In this document: piece by piece, positions 30,041-37,271 of the stretch | How the letters are laid out: each line of letters opens with the position of its first letter | How positions within the stretch are numbered: position 1 is the first letter of the stretch | From: Gammaproteobacteria bacterium | GTDB lineage: Bacteria; Pseudomonadota; Gammaproteobacteria; Pseudomonadales; Halieaceae | NCBI GenBank assembly: GCA_030426545.1 | Contig: JAUHYL010000014.1 | Coordinates: forward strand, 1 to 64,000 | Length of the DNA: 64,000 nt | Direction: 5' to 3' | Notes under the pieces: generated by a model | Database searches by the model: none | What the model saw: the letters and a program-made list of their open reading frames with translations, nothing else | What the model was told of the DNA's origin: nothing | Translations under genes and position numbers: made by a program

Positions 30041-31276
30041 ATGCCGAAGAAGGCAAAGGAACTCTCTGACGCCCAGATACGCAGGTTGGCCCAGAAGGCT
30101 GGATTTCACGCCGTTGGGGGTGTAGCAGGACTACACCTGCAGGTAAGGCCGCCGGCGGCCTCATGGGTATTTAAAAAGAAAGTGGGCGACCGACGCCGCG
30201 AGTTTGGGTTAGGCGGATATCCCGATATTACGCTCTCTATGGCCCGCCAGAAGGCCCGAGAGTACGTGGAAATGATCTCGGACGGTCGAGACCCGATTAC
30301 AGAGAGATCGGCTCGTAAGTCGGCGCTGGTGGCCTCACAGGCGAAGGCGGTGACTTTCCAGACCGTAGCCCAGAAGTACATCGCCAAGAAGTCCAAAGAG
30401 TTCAAGACGGTCAAGCAGACTCAGAAATTGACCGGCCATCTGGAGCGGTACGCCTATCCGTTCATTGGGCACATGGTTGTGGGAGACATCGAGCGGGCAA
30501 ATATTCTGCGAATGCTACAGCCGATCTGGGAGACCAAGACGGAAACAGCCAAGCGGGTACGCGCAAATGTTGAGCGCATCCTAGACCTGGCTGGTGCCGA
30601 GGGGCTTAGAACAGGCGACAACCCCGCGCGCTGGAAAGGCAACCTCGACTTGTCTTTGGCTCAGCCTGAGAAGATCACCAAGGTGCAGCACTATGCAGCG
30701 CTTGCATTGGAAGATTTGAAGCCCTTTGTTGCCAAGCTCCGCAAACAGGAGTGGATGGGTGCAAAGGCACTTGAGTTTGCCATATTGACCGCCGCGAGAT
30801 CGGGAGAGGTGCGATTTGCCACCTGGGAAGAAATCAACCTCAGAAGCCGGATATGGACCGTTCCTGCAGATCGAATGAAGGGCGGGCGCATTCATCGTGT
30901 ACCGCTGTCTCCCGCCGCGGTGGCGCTTCTGAAGTCCCTATCCCGCGACCACGAGTATCTTTTCCCCAATTCAAGGGGTGCACCGCTGTCTGATGTCGCG
31001 ATTTCCAAGGTGCCCAAGCGGGTTGGATATGACGTAACCGCTCATGGTTTCCGCGCTACGTTCCGTACGTGGGCACAGGAATACACAGGCTACGCTGAGG
31101 AAGTTTGCGAGCTTGCCCTGGGGCATGTGAACAGTGACGCCACGCGCGCCGCCTATGCTCGCTCAGAGCTTCTGGACAAGAGACGCGTGCTAATGAATGA
31201 ATGGGATGACTTTTGTCGAAAGGGAGTTCGACGGCGCCGAGGCAAGGTTGTAGACCTCCAGAGACGCCAGAGATGA
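30041..31276 (+). CDS. int: Tyrosine-type site-specific integrase (P4-like)
   Basis: The 411-residue protein has an N-terminal arm-binding domain of the DUF4102 type (about 20-95: GLHLQVRPP, RREFGLGGYPDITLSMAR), a core-binding domain (about 110-200) and a catalytic domain. The catalytic set is Arg253 (AARSGEVR), His335/Arg338 (HGFR), His362 (LGH) and Tyr372 (AAYAR). Such integrases insert islands into tRNA 3' ends, matching the att repeats here. The gene points away from the left junction, and the next gene overlaps its stop as ATGA. Confidence 0.95.
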   Translation: MPKKAKELSDAQIRRLAQKAGFHAVGGVAGLHLQVRPPAASWVFKKKVGDRRREFGLGGYPDITLSMARQKAREYVEMISDGRDPITERSARKSALVASQAKAVTFQTVAQKYIAKKSKEFKTVKQTQKLTGHLERYAYPFIGHMVVGDIERANILRMLQPIWETKTETAKRVRANVERILDLAGAEGLRTGDNPARWKGNLDLSLAQPEKITKVQHYAALALEDLKPFVAKLRKQEWMGAKALEFAILTAARSGEVRFATWEEINLRSRIWTVPADRMKGGRIHRVPLSPAAVALLKSLSRDHEYLFPNSRGAPLSDVAISKVPKRVGYDVTAHGFRATFRTWAQEYTGYAEEVCELALGHVNSDATRAAYARSELLDKRRVLMNEWDDFCRKGVRRRRGKVVDLQRRQR

Positions 31277-31851
31277 AAAAGCACCGCGAGTTGAGCCGGG
31301 GGAAGAACATATTTCAAATGCTTGAAGCCACCCTCCCATCGCTGTTTATGGATGACACCTCTTCGCCAGTTGTCGACGGGCAGTATCAGCGAATGCTCCA
31401 GTACAGGATTGAAGTAACGGGACTGAGAGAGGAGATAACAAGCCTTCCGGAAGCTGTGGAGAAGATCAATCATATCGCCACCCTGGTGGGGGTGAGTAAT
31501 TTTCATAAAGAAGCTTTTCACAGTAGCAAACCGAGCAAAATTCGGAGAAAAGTTTCCAGTATTTTGGAGGACATTCGCTCGCCGGCACTTCTCGAAATCC
31601 TGGAGGCAAACCTGGGGAGTCAACGCGCATTCGAGATCTTTGAGGACCTTGAGCGTGGGTTTCGCGATCCCTCCTCTCCCACACTAACGGCGACTGAGCT
31701 GGCTGAGGAGGTCGGCGGTGTTCTTCGAGAACACGGTCTATCAACAGCCACCTCCAAATCTGGGCTTTGGGTTCATACCCTCAAGCGCATCGGAGAGGCC
31801 GCGAATTTCAAAGTAAATGCAGAGCACTCAGTGCGCGATACTTTCAAATAG
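31273..31851 (+). CDS. Hypothetical protein coupled to the integrase
   Basis: I choose the ATG at 31273, which overlaps the integrase stop as ATGA, rather than an in-frame start at 31213 that would lie inside the integrase gene. The 192-residue soluble protein is rich in charged residues (EDLERGFRDPSSPTLTATEL) and has no domain I recognise. Translational coupling to the integrase suggests a role in element mobility or its control, but nothing in the sequence proves that. Confidence 0.6.
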   Translation: MKKHRELSRGKNIFQMLEATLPSLFMDDTSSPVVDGQYQRMLQYRIEVTGLREEITSLPEAVEKINHIATLVGVSNFHKEAFHSSKPSKIRRKVSSILEDIRSPALLEILEANLGSQRAFEIFEDLERGFRDPSSPTLTATELAEEVGGVLREHGLSTATSKSGLWVHTLKRIGEAANFKVNAEHSVRDTFK

Positions 31852-31935
31852 CGAGCGAATCGACTCGAATTGGTGACGCGCAACTCGCAAACACTCTATC
31901 TCTAACTGTCATAGACAATTCGCTGTAGATAAATT

Positions 31936-31981
31936 GTTGCCCCATGGTCCGGCACAAATGCTGGTGTTACATGGGAGCAAC
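31936..31981 (+). promoter_or_regulatory. Hairpin covering the alpA ribosome binding site
   Basis: GTTGCCCCATG (31936-31946) can pair with CATGGGAGCAAC (31970-31981) over 11 bp with one bulged A. Inside it CCGGCA and TGCTGG add a second stem with one G-U pair. The right arm contains GGGAG, the only Shine-Dalgarno-like sequence before the ATG at 31984, so folding would hide it. As DNA the same inverted repeat could instead be an operator. Confidence 0.6.
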
Positions 31982-31983
31982 AT

Positions 31984-32172
31984 ATGAGCACGTCTGAACT
32001 TCCCATACGCAAATGGGTTACCGATAAGTACCTGTCGGAGTATTACGGGGTTTCCCGTATGACCATTTGGCGGTGGTCACGAAATGGAAAACTGCCCGCG
32101 CCTGTCAAAATCGGCGAAAACACAACACGCTGGAATTTCGAGCAAATTCAGGCTTCAGAGAGCACTGTATAA
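31984..32172 (+). CDS. AlpA-family DNA-binding regulator
   Basis: The 62-residue protein has a MerR-like helix-turn-helix typical of AlpA and phage excisionase-like regulators: VTDKYLSEYYGVSRMTIWRW, then NGKLPAPVKIGENTTRW. AlpA of the P4-like element CP4-57 activates transcription of its integrase and so promotes excision. Its position three genes from the integrase fits that role. A stem-loop that could block its ribosome binding site lies directly upstream and a terminator directly downstream, so it is probably a separate, tightly controlled transcript. Confidence 0.85.
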   Translation: MSTSELPIRKWVTDKYLSEYYGVSRMTIWRWSRNGKLPAPVKIGENTTRWNFEQIQASESTV

Positions 32173-32179
32173 GAAATAG

Positions 32180-32213
32180 CCCAAGCTGCCGGGCAATGGC
32201 AGCTTGGGAATTT
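32180..32213 (+). terminator. Intrinsic terminator after the alpA-like gene
   Basis: A perfect 11-bp stem, CCCAAGCTGCC (32180-32190) and GGCAGCTTGGG (32198-32208), with a 7-base loop, is followed by AATTT. It starts 8 bases after the alpA-like stop codon. The U tract is short, so termination may be partial. Confidence 0.65.
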
Positions 32214-32242
32214 CGGAGATTTGTTCCGTCGGAGGGAACGCT

Positions 32243-32488
32243 GTGATCCTAACACGAAAATGCCAAGTGGAACGGCGCCGTGATGAAACTGTCCATTTGG
32301 ACGTTAACCCACCCCAGGTACGCGACCGAATTGATCGCTTTCTAGGTGGGCCTGCTGTAACGGGGCCTTCGATTCGGCGGCAGGCCATTGGTGACCTCCC
32401 GCAGCATGCGGGTTCCTCTAACTCAGGTTCACTTGCGAATCTACTAGCCAGTCGAATAGGGCGTCCCAGAGAGTGCCATGTCGAGTAA
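32243..32488 (+). CDS. Small hypothetical protein (GTG start)
   Basis: This 81-residue frame begins at a GTG with GGAGGG 6 bases upstream, and its end overlaps the start of the DUF1376 gene by 11 bases. The product is basic (CQVERRRDET, IRRQAIGDLPQHAG) with no recognised domain. The good ribosome binding site and the overlap make it plausible that it is translated. A frame on the opposite strand here lacks such support. Confidence 0.45.
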   Translation: MILTRKCQVERRRDETVHLDVNPPQVRDRIDRFLGGPAVTGPSIRRQAIGDLPQHAGSSNSGSLANLLASRIGRPRECHVE

Positions 32489-32825
32489 GCCATTCATGCA
32501 GCTCTACGTGGGAGATCTCCTGGCGGACACTCAGGCATTGAATATGGCTGAACTGGGAGCATACCTAAGCCTATTGCTAAACCAGTGGGCGCGAGGAGGC
32601 CCGTTGCCTGCTGACCGCCTACATTCGATGTGCCGCATGTCGAAGCGAGAATTCGCGAAAATATCGCCACAAATCGAGCAATATTTCTCTCAAGATGAAG
32701 ACGGCAATTGGTACAACAAACGAGTCGAAAAAGAGCTTGTCGAATTCCATGTAAAAGCTGCTGAAAGATCTAGCAAAGCTAGGCGCGCCGCGGAGGTCCG
32801 CTGGGGGCAGGGGGGTGAAAGCTGA
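32478..32825 (+). CDS. DUF1376 protein, probably cut short by a frameshift
   Basis: The 115 residues match the start of DUF1376 proteins from prophages and islands (FMQLYVGDLLADTQALNMAE, GAYLSLLLNQWARGGPLP, NKRVEKELVEFHVKAAERSS), which are often near replication genes. The frame ends just after a run of six G at 32810-32815. If one G is dropped, translation continues as ADASSNAPSMLQAMLEYVLG and on through an acidic Glu-Pro repeat to a stop near 32960. So the present stop may reflect an indel in the G run. The function of the family is unknown. Confidence 0.75.
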   Translation: MSSKPFMQLYVGDLLADTQALNMAELGAYLSLLLNQWARGGPLPADRLHSMCRMSKREFAKISPQIEQYFSQDEDGNWYNKRVEKELVEFHVKAAERSSKARRAAEVRWGQGGES

Positions 32826-33375
32826 TGCATCGAGCAATGCTCCGAGCATGCTACAAGCAATGCTTGAGTATGTGCTTGGCTATGCCATATCAGAACCAGA
32901 ACCAGAACCAGAAGTATCATCAATACACTTACTGGAGTTTCGCGGCTTTGGCGGGGGGTGATGGTTGTGGGCTGATCAACCACTGTTTAATGGGGATTGT
33001 ACTAATCCATGTGCTCAACCCTGATCGGGGCTTCGAGTCAATCTCATTGAAGAGCGGGGGTGACTTGCACTGTTGTCGAGCGCGAGCACTGGTAGAGATT
33101 TCACTGCAGGTGATCTTCCATAAAACGAAGCGGGTCCTTTCTGGGAGTGAACACGCCAACGGGGGCGCAGACCGCGCTTGTCTCGTAGATTCGAGGGTGT
33201 GCATGATGTCCGTCCTTCGTTGGTGTCCACTTACCGGGAACGTTATATGTGGCGTAGTCGCTGTGCGAACTGCACTCACGCAGACTAGGGACATGGAGAA
33301 TCACTGTTGTCTTGTCACGTCCACAAAGTAACGGCAATCTTCCTTAATCACTGTTCGTCTCGAGATGTGCGCAAC
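32826..33375. other. Region with no supported gene after the DUF1376 frame
   Basis: The first 140 bases look like the out-of-frame tail of the DUF1376 gene, including a short CAGAAC tandem repeat around 32891-32914 that reads as Glu-Pro or Gln-Asn depending on frame. A start at 32825 gives a 168-codon frame, but most of it lacks protein-like composition. Nothing convincing lies in the remaining 400 bases on either strand. Confidence 0.4.
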
Positions 33376-34072
33376 ATGGCGGACAATATTCTGTTGAGTC
33401 ATGTTTGGGATAACGCCGCGAATTTGGTTCCGGGCAAGCCTTACCGCGGGCAAGTGGCGTTGGCGATCGCTTTGGAGAGCGCACTTTTTGTGCCAGCGGC
33501 CAGTGTGACGAAAGGTGAAGCTATTCAGTGGTATGCCCGCGGCGAAGATCTCATTGCCCAGCTCGAACAGCATCTTTCACAGCCTCCGGTGAATCTGATA
33601 GGTGCGTTGCCAGATATTGATTTGTCCGAACCATTCCAGAAGCACTTGGGAAGTCCATTGAAGATTTTGAAGTGCCGTTACGGAGACGCACGATTTCAAC
33701 ATACTCTCAATGGCGCACAGACCTGCTCCGCGGTACGATATTTCGTTCGGTCAATGGCCTTATTCTGGCGCGGTATGCAGCTTACTGACGGCCACCGGCT
33801 TACCGCGGCAATGGTCAGAGTTCATTTCGGAAAAGGGGGTTATACGGCAGCACATGCTCGCAGAGATACTGAAGCTCAGCCCCTACCCGGCAGGCTCAGA
33901 CCATGGGGGTGGAACCTGGACGAGAAGTCCTGGATATCTGCGCTTAAGGAACGAATTGCTGAGCAACCCTACAGAAACTCCCCCAATACCAAGCAGTTTT
34001 TTGGATATATGTGAATCGCAAAGCGAAATTCTGTCTACTTTGATTCCCCAGCGCGACATTTTATTGAGATGA
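33376..34072 (+). pseudogene. Hypothetical gene with probable frameshift
   Basis: From the ATG at 33376 the frame reads as a plausible soluble protein (LVPGKPYRGQVALAIALESA, GEDLIAQLEQHLSQPPVNL) to about 33670. After that the more protein-like frame is shifted by one base (33671 onward: GLPRQWSEFISEKGVIRQHM, LRLRNELLSNPTETPPIP) and ends at 34072, overlapping the next ATG as ATGA. The first frame itself stays open to 34014. Removing one A in TTGAAGTG near 33670 would give a single protein of about 231 residues. It could also be two alternative endings. No domain is recognised. Confidence 0.5.
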
Positions 34073-35142
34073 CGATCATAGACATGGATTATGCAAGTAT
34101 CACCTCTGCTTGGCAGGAAGCAGTCAACACGACCAGAGAGCTTAGGGATCGCGCTACGGCGGAATTGGATACAGTTGATCGTACGTTAAAGCACAGTGAA
34201 GAGAGTATTCGAAAGGCCCTCGCCGAAATTGCCGGTGAACTGTCCAGTAAGTGGCATGACAGACTGCGTTTTGAAGATAAGCCTGAAAGTCTTGTGGTGA
34301 GTCTGACCAGATTGGCCGATTGGGTTGAAACAGGTCGAAGAGGGTTGGGGCCAACGACCGGAGCCCGGGTTGTTCAGCGTGACATCATTCGTCAAGAGGA
34401 TGCTAGAGAAGCCGCACAACTGAGAACACATGCAACGCTACTAGCATCGCTAGTCGAAGCCGACTATGCAGTTCGAGCGCGACGCGATTTGATCGAGGAT
34501 GAGCTGAGTGCAGCTGAGAGATCGTTGTATAAGCTAATGGCGGGTGATGTTGATGGTAAGAGAAATGGCCTGGAGGCATTGCAGAGTGAGATACAAAGGG
34601 TTGCGGCCGATATTGCTCGCATGAAACAGCTCGCCGCCGAGTGCTCGGTTCAGTATCTATCGGCGAAGGACGATTTAGAGTCTCTCTCCATTGGAGACTT
34701 GGAGGTTGACCTGGCCATGGCTGAATCAGACACTGAGGAAAAGGACGCCCTCCTTGCGCTCAATGAGGCTACCTGCCGGCGAGGTGAGCTACGTGAACTT
34801 GCTCACCAGAGTCGGGTGAAGAAAGTCGCGTTACAGAAAAGACTTGCGGTGCAAGAAGATCGCTTGGCAGGCTTAGAATGCCAACAGAGTGAGGTATGCG
34901 CTGCCGTATATCGTTTTCAGCTAGATCAGGAAGAAAGTAGCCTCGCTTCACTCCTCGATCCTGATAATGGGCCGCTTGCTGCTCGTGTGAACGCCATCAA
35001 TTGCGTTCGGCGCGCGCTAAATTCCACCGGTGATGCAGCCCAGAAGCGGGCGCTTATTCTAACGGTTGAGTGCAAGGGATTAGACGGGATGAAAGAAGTC
35101 AGTGATAAGGTTCGGCTAGGTGGCCGCTGTGCAGTCAGCTAG
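34069..35142 (+). CDS. Coiled-coil hypothetical protein
   Basis: The 357-residue protein is almost entirely charged helix with heptad-like patterns (about 10-75 and 110-300; for example QSEIQRVAADIARMKQLAAE). It has no signal peptide, membrane helix or nucleotide-binding motif. The ATG overlaps the stop of the preceding shifted frame, so the two were probably one operon. The shape suggests a structural or scaffold role, but I recognise no family. Confidence 0.6.
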   Translation: MTIIDMDYASITSAWQEAVNTTRELRDRATAELDTVDRTLKHSEESIRKALAEIAGELSSKWHDRLRFEDKPESLVVSLTRLADWVETGRRGLGPTTGARVVQRDIIRQEDAREAAQLRTHATLLASLVEADYAVRARRDLIEDELSAAERSLYKLMAGDVDGKRNGLEALQSEIQRVAADIARMKQLAAECSVQYLSAKDDLESLSIGDLEVDLAMAESDTEEKDALLALNEATCRRGELRELAHQSRVKKVALQKRLAVQEDRLAGLECQQSEVCAAVYRFQLDQEESSLASLLDPDNGPLAARVNAINCVRRALNSTGDAAQKRALILTVECKGLDGMKEVSDKVRLGGRCAVS

Positions 35143-35448
35143 AGGGTTTTACTGGGTGAGTCACCCTGGGCCTCGTAGCCTGAAGTAACCCCCAGAGCGC
35201 GCTACGTGGGTCGCTCACTGGTCGTGGCGATATGCCGCTGAATTCCGCGTGAGGCGCGCCTATTTCCAGAACTTATGACGTTAGGCCAAGACGAGCATAG
35301 ACATAATCGTTTTAATCTAGCCCCCACCTTCCATACAGTGTCACGAGTGGCGAAAGACAAAGCAAGTGCTCTGACCTTGCAGCGGAGTTGATTGTGTTGG
35401 ATGCGGTGGTCTCAGCGCGGGTGATCATAGCAATATCGGTCGCTGTGG
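35143..35448. other. Intergenic stretch between convergent genes
   Basis: These 306 bases lie between the ends of the coiled-coil gene and the GST gene. A short GGGTGAGTCACCC inverted repeat begins about 12 bases after the first stop, but it has no T run. I see no gene. Confidence 0.5.
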
Positions 35449-36075
35449 TTAGTAGGGCTGGTAGTCTATTGGGATGTGTCCAGGTCTATCTTTAACGCGT
35501 TCGCACCATGCCTTCACATTGGGGTAGTCGCCGAGCTTGAAGCCCCCTTCCTCAGAGCAATGTACGTACGCGAATACGGAAATGTCTGCAGAAGTGTAGC
35601 GTTCTCCGACCAGATATTGCTTGCTTCTCAAGTGCTCATCGAGAACCTTCAGCGCCTCTTCTCCAAGATAGGCACACATTTCAAGATGGCCGGGGGGCAA
35701 CATTTTCTTCCAGTCAGGATAGGTTTCCATGAATCGGCAACGGCCGAGATTCTTGTCTATATTGCTGCTTTCAAAGAACATCCACTGGAAAACTTGAGCA
35801 CGTTCAACTGAGTTGGTGGGCATCAATGGAGTGCCCTCAGTAAGCCAGGTCAAGATTGCATTTGATTCCCGCAGAAGCGTACCGTCCGAGAGTTCCAAGA
35901 GGGGTATCTGGGCCACCGGGTTCTTGCTGATAAAGTAGTCCGACCTAGTTTCCCATGCCATCAGATCGATAGACTCGAATTCGACCGTCAATTCGAGTAG
36001 AGATAGCGCCAGTCGAGCTTTGTAACTAGCGCCGGAGAACGAGAAATCGAATAGCTTGACTGGAGTAGGTTTCAT
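35449..36075 (-). CDS. Glutathione S-transferase family protein
   Basis: The 208 residues have a thioredoxin-like N-terminal half (KLFDFSFSGASYKARLALSL, NPVAQIPLLELSDGTLLRES with the cis-Pro and the Glu-Ser glutathione-binding pair) and an all-helical C-terminal half (YLVGERYTSADISVFAYVH with the conserved Asp of the N-capping box). The substrate cannot be told. It is a lone metabolic cargo gene in the island, oriented against its neighbours. Confidence 0.88.
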   Translation of the reverse strand: MKPTPVKLFDFSFSGASYKARLALSLLELTVEFESIDLMAWETRSDYFISKNPVAQIPLLELSDGTLLRESNAILTWLTEGTPLMPTNSVERAQVFQWMFFESSNIDKNLGRCRFMETYPDWKKMLPPGHLEMCAYLGEEALKVLDEHLRSKQYLVGERYTSADISVFAYVHCSEEGGFKLGDYPNVKAWCERVKDRPGHIPIDYQPY

Positions 36076-36677
36076 TGAGGTTGCGCCTGATTTCAGTGTT
36101 CGCGGATTTTCAATAGCAAATGCTCAGACTAGCCTAAGCTAGTGAGGCGTTCGGCTCAAACAGATGAGACATACCTGAAACTGTCTGTAAGTATGGGCCT
36201 TTTCTTTACAGATATACGTCGACATCATGGTTGCTAAGTTATGACTGAGAGCTCTCCCAGTGCATTGCACTATCTCGCAGTTGAATGTCGAGCCAACGAA
36301 CTATTGAGTGGTGACTAAGAAGCACTTTGATTCAGCTTGATCTTGATCAATCCAATTTGGCCAAATATTGTTCCTTCACTTGCAGAATAGAGGATCTGAT
36401 CAATACTGAATACACAGCGGAATACCAAGTTGGGCCTGAAAGGTCGTGCGACTCATAACCTAAGTGGATAGGGGTTTTGGCCTTCTGACGTATAAGAGAA
36501 ATTTATAAATTTCGTATTGTGACGAAAGTCAGCGCTAGCTCTACCGTCGACTTTTCAGGGCGCCCGGTTACCGATCGCTCAGGGTCGATTCTCATAGGAC
36601 CTGTCTTGGTTCAAGTCCGAGCCGCTGGAAATTGATGATTGCGTGACCTCAGACCCATACCACGAGGAGAGTAAAAT
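36076..36677. other. AT-rich region upstream of the RHS operon
   Basis: These 602 bases separate the divergent GST and RHS-operon genes and probably hold both promoters. The one definite pattern is a perfect 16-bp palindrome at 36498-36513 (listed separately). No gene is supported. Confidence 0.5.
36498..36513 (+). promoter_or_regulatory. Palindrome GAAATTTATAAATTTC
   Basis: A perfect 16-bp palindrome 164 bases before the operon start. Its symmetry would suit a dimeric repressor, but AT-rich palindromes also arise by chance. Confidence 0.3.
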
Positions 36678-37271
36678 ATGGATTTCCCATTCTCCGGCAA
36701 GTGCATAACGTTGCCTTTTTGCCGATTTCTCAAACACTACGGGCTGTTCGCTCTCACAGTTTTCTATCTGTTACCCATAGGTGTTCTGGCCGCTCCTCCC
36801 AGTGCCAGTACTTATCGTGATGCGCTACGCATCCACCAAAATACGACCTTCACGAGCGATTGGAGCGGGACGCTCGCCTTTGCAATTGAATCGCCTGTCG
36901 ATGTTCAAGCCGAGGTTGTCGAGCTTGAATTTCCGGGCGACGAACGGATGGGTTATGTGCTGCTGCATTTCCAGCTCATCCCATCGCATGAACTATCCGA
37001 GATCGACAGGGCATTTTATGAACAGACCCATGTGGCGATTATGCAGACTCCTGACGCGTTCTCGGCCGTGGATATAGGTGACCGAGACCTCGCTCGCGGC
37101 TCGGAGGTAGGACTCCGATTATGGCTGGCTACGCCGCAAAACTATCTGCCGTACAAGTTCCTCGTGGAGTCCGTCACACTAGCTGAAGGTAACATTCGCA
37201 TCGGCCTGCACGATGACAACGAGGCGCTCCAAGCTCGCATGACTGGGTCTCGTGTGGGGGTGGCAAAATGA
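36678..37271 (+). CDS. Exported hypothetical protein upstream of the RHS gene
   Basis: The 197 residues begin with a hydrophobic stretch (about 22-40, LFALTVFYLLPIGVLAAPPS) that looks like a signal peptide with a long basic N-region and cleavage near VLA-AP. The mature part is beta-rich with no known domain. GAGGAGAG precedes the ATG, and its stop overlaps the RHS gene start as ATGA. The coupling suggests a helper or secretion partner for the giant protein. Confidence 0.7.
   Translation: MDFPFSGKCITLPFCRFLKHYGLFALTVFYLLPIGVLAAPPSASTYRDALRIHQNTTFTSDWSGTLAFAIESPVDVQAEVVELEFPGDERMGYVLLHFQLIPSHELSEIDRAFYEQTHVAIMQTPDAFSAVDIGDRDLARGSEVGLRLWLATPQNYLPYKFLVESVTLAEGNIRIGLHDDNEALQARMTGSRVGVAK

Noticed and set aside
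32825-33331. A 168-codon frame following the DUF1376 stop
   Set aside because: After the first 30 or so codons the composition is not protein-like; the start overlap with the previous stop is not enough, and a frameshifted DUF1376 tail explains the beginning.
35155-35180. GGGTGAGTCACCC as a terminator of the coiled-coil gene
   Set aside because: The stem is only five base pairs and no T run follows.
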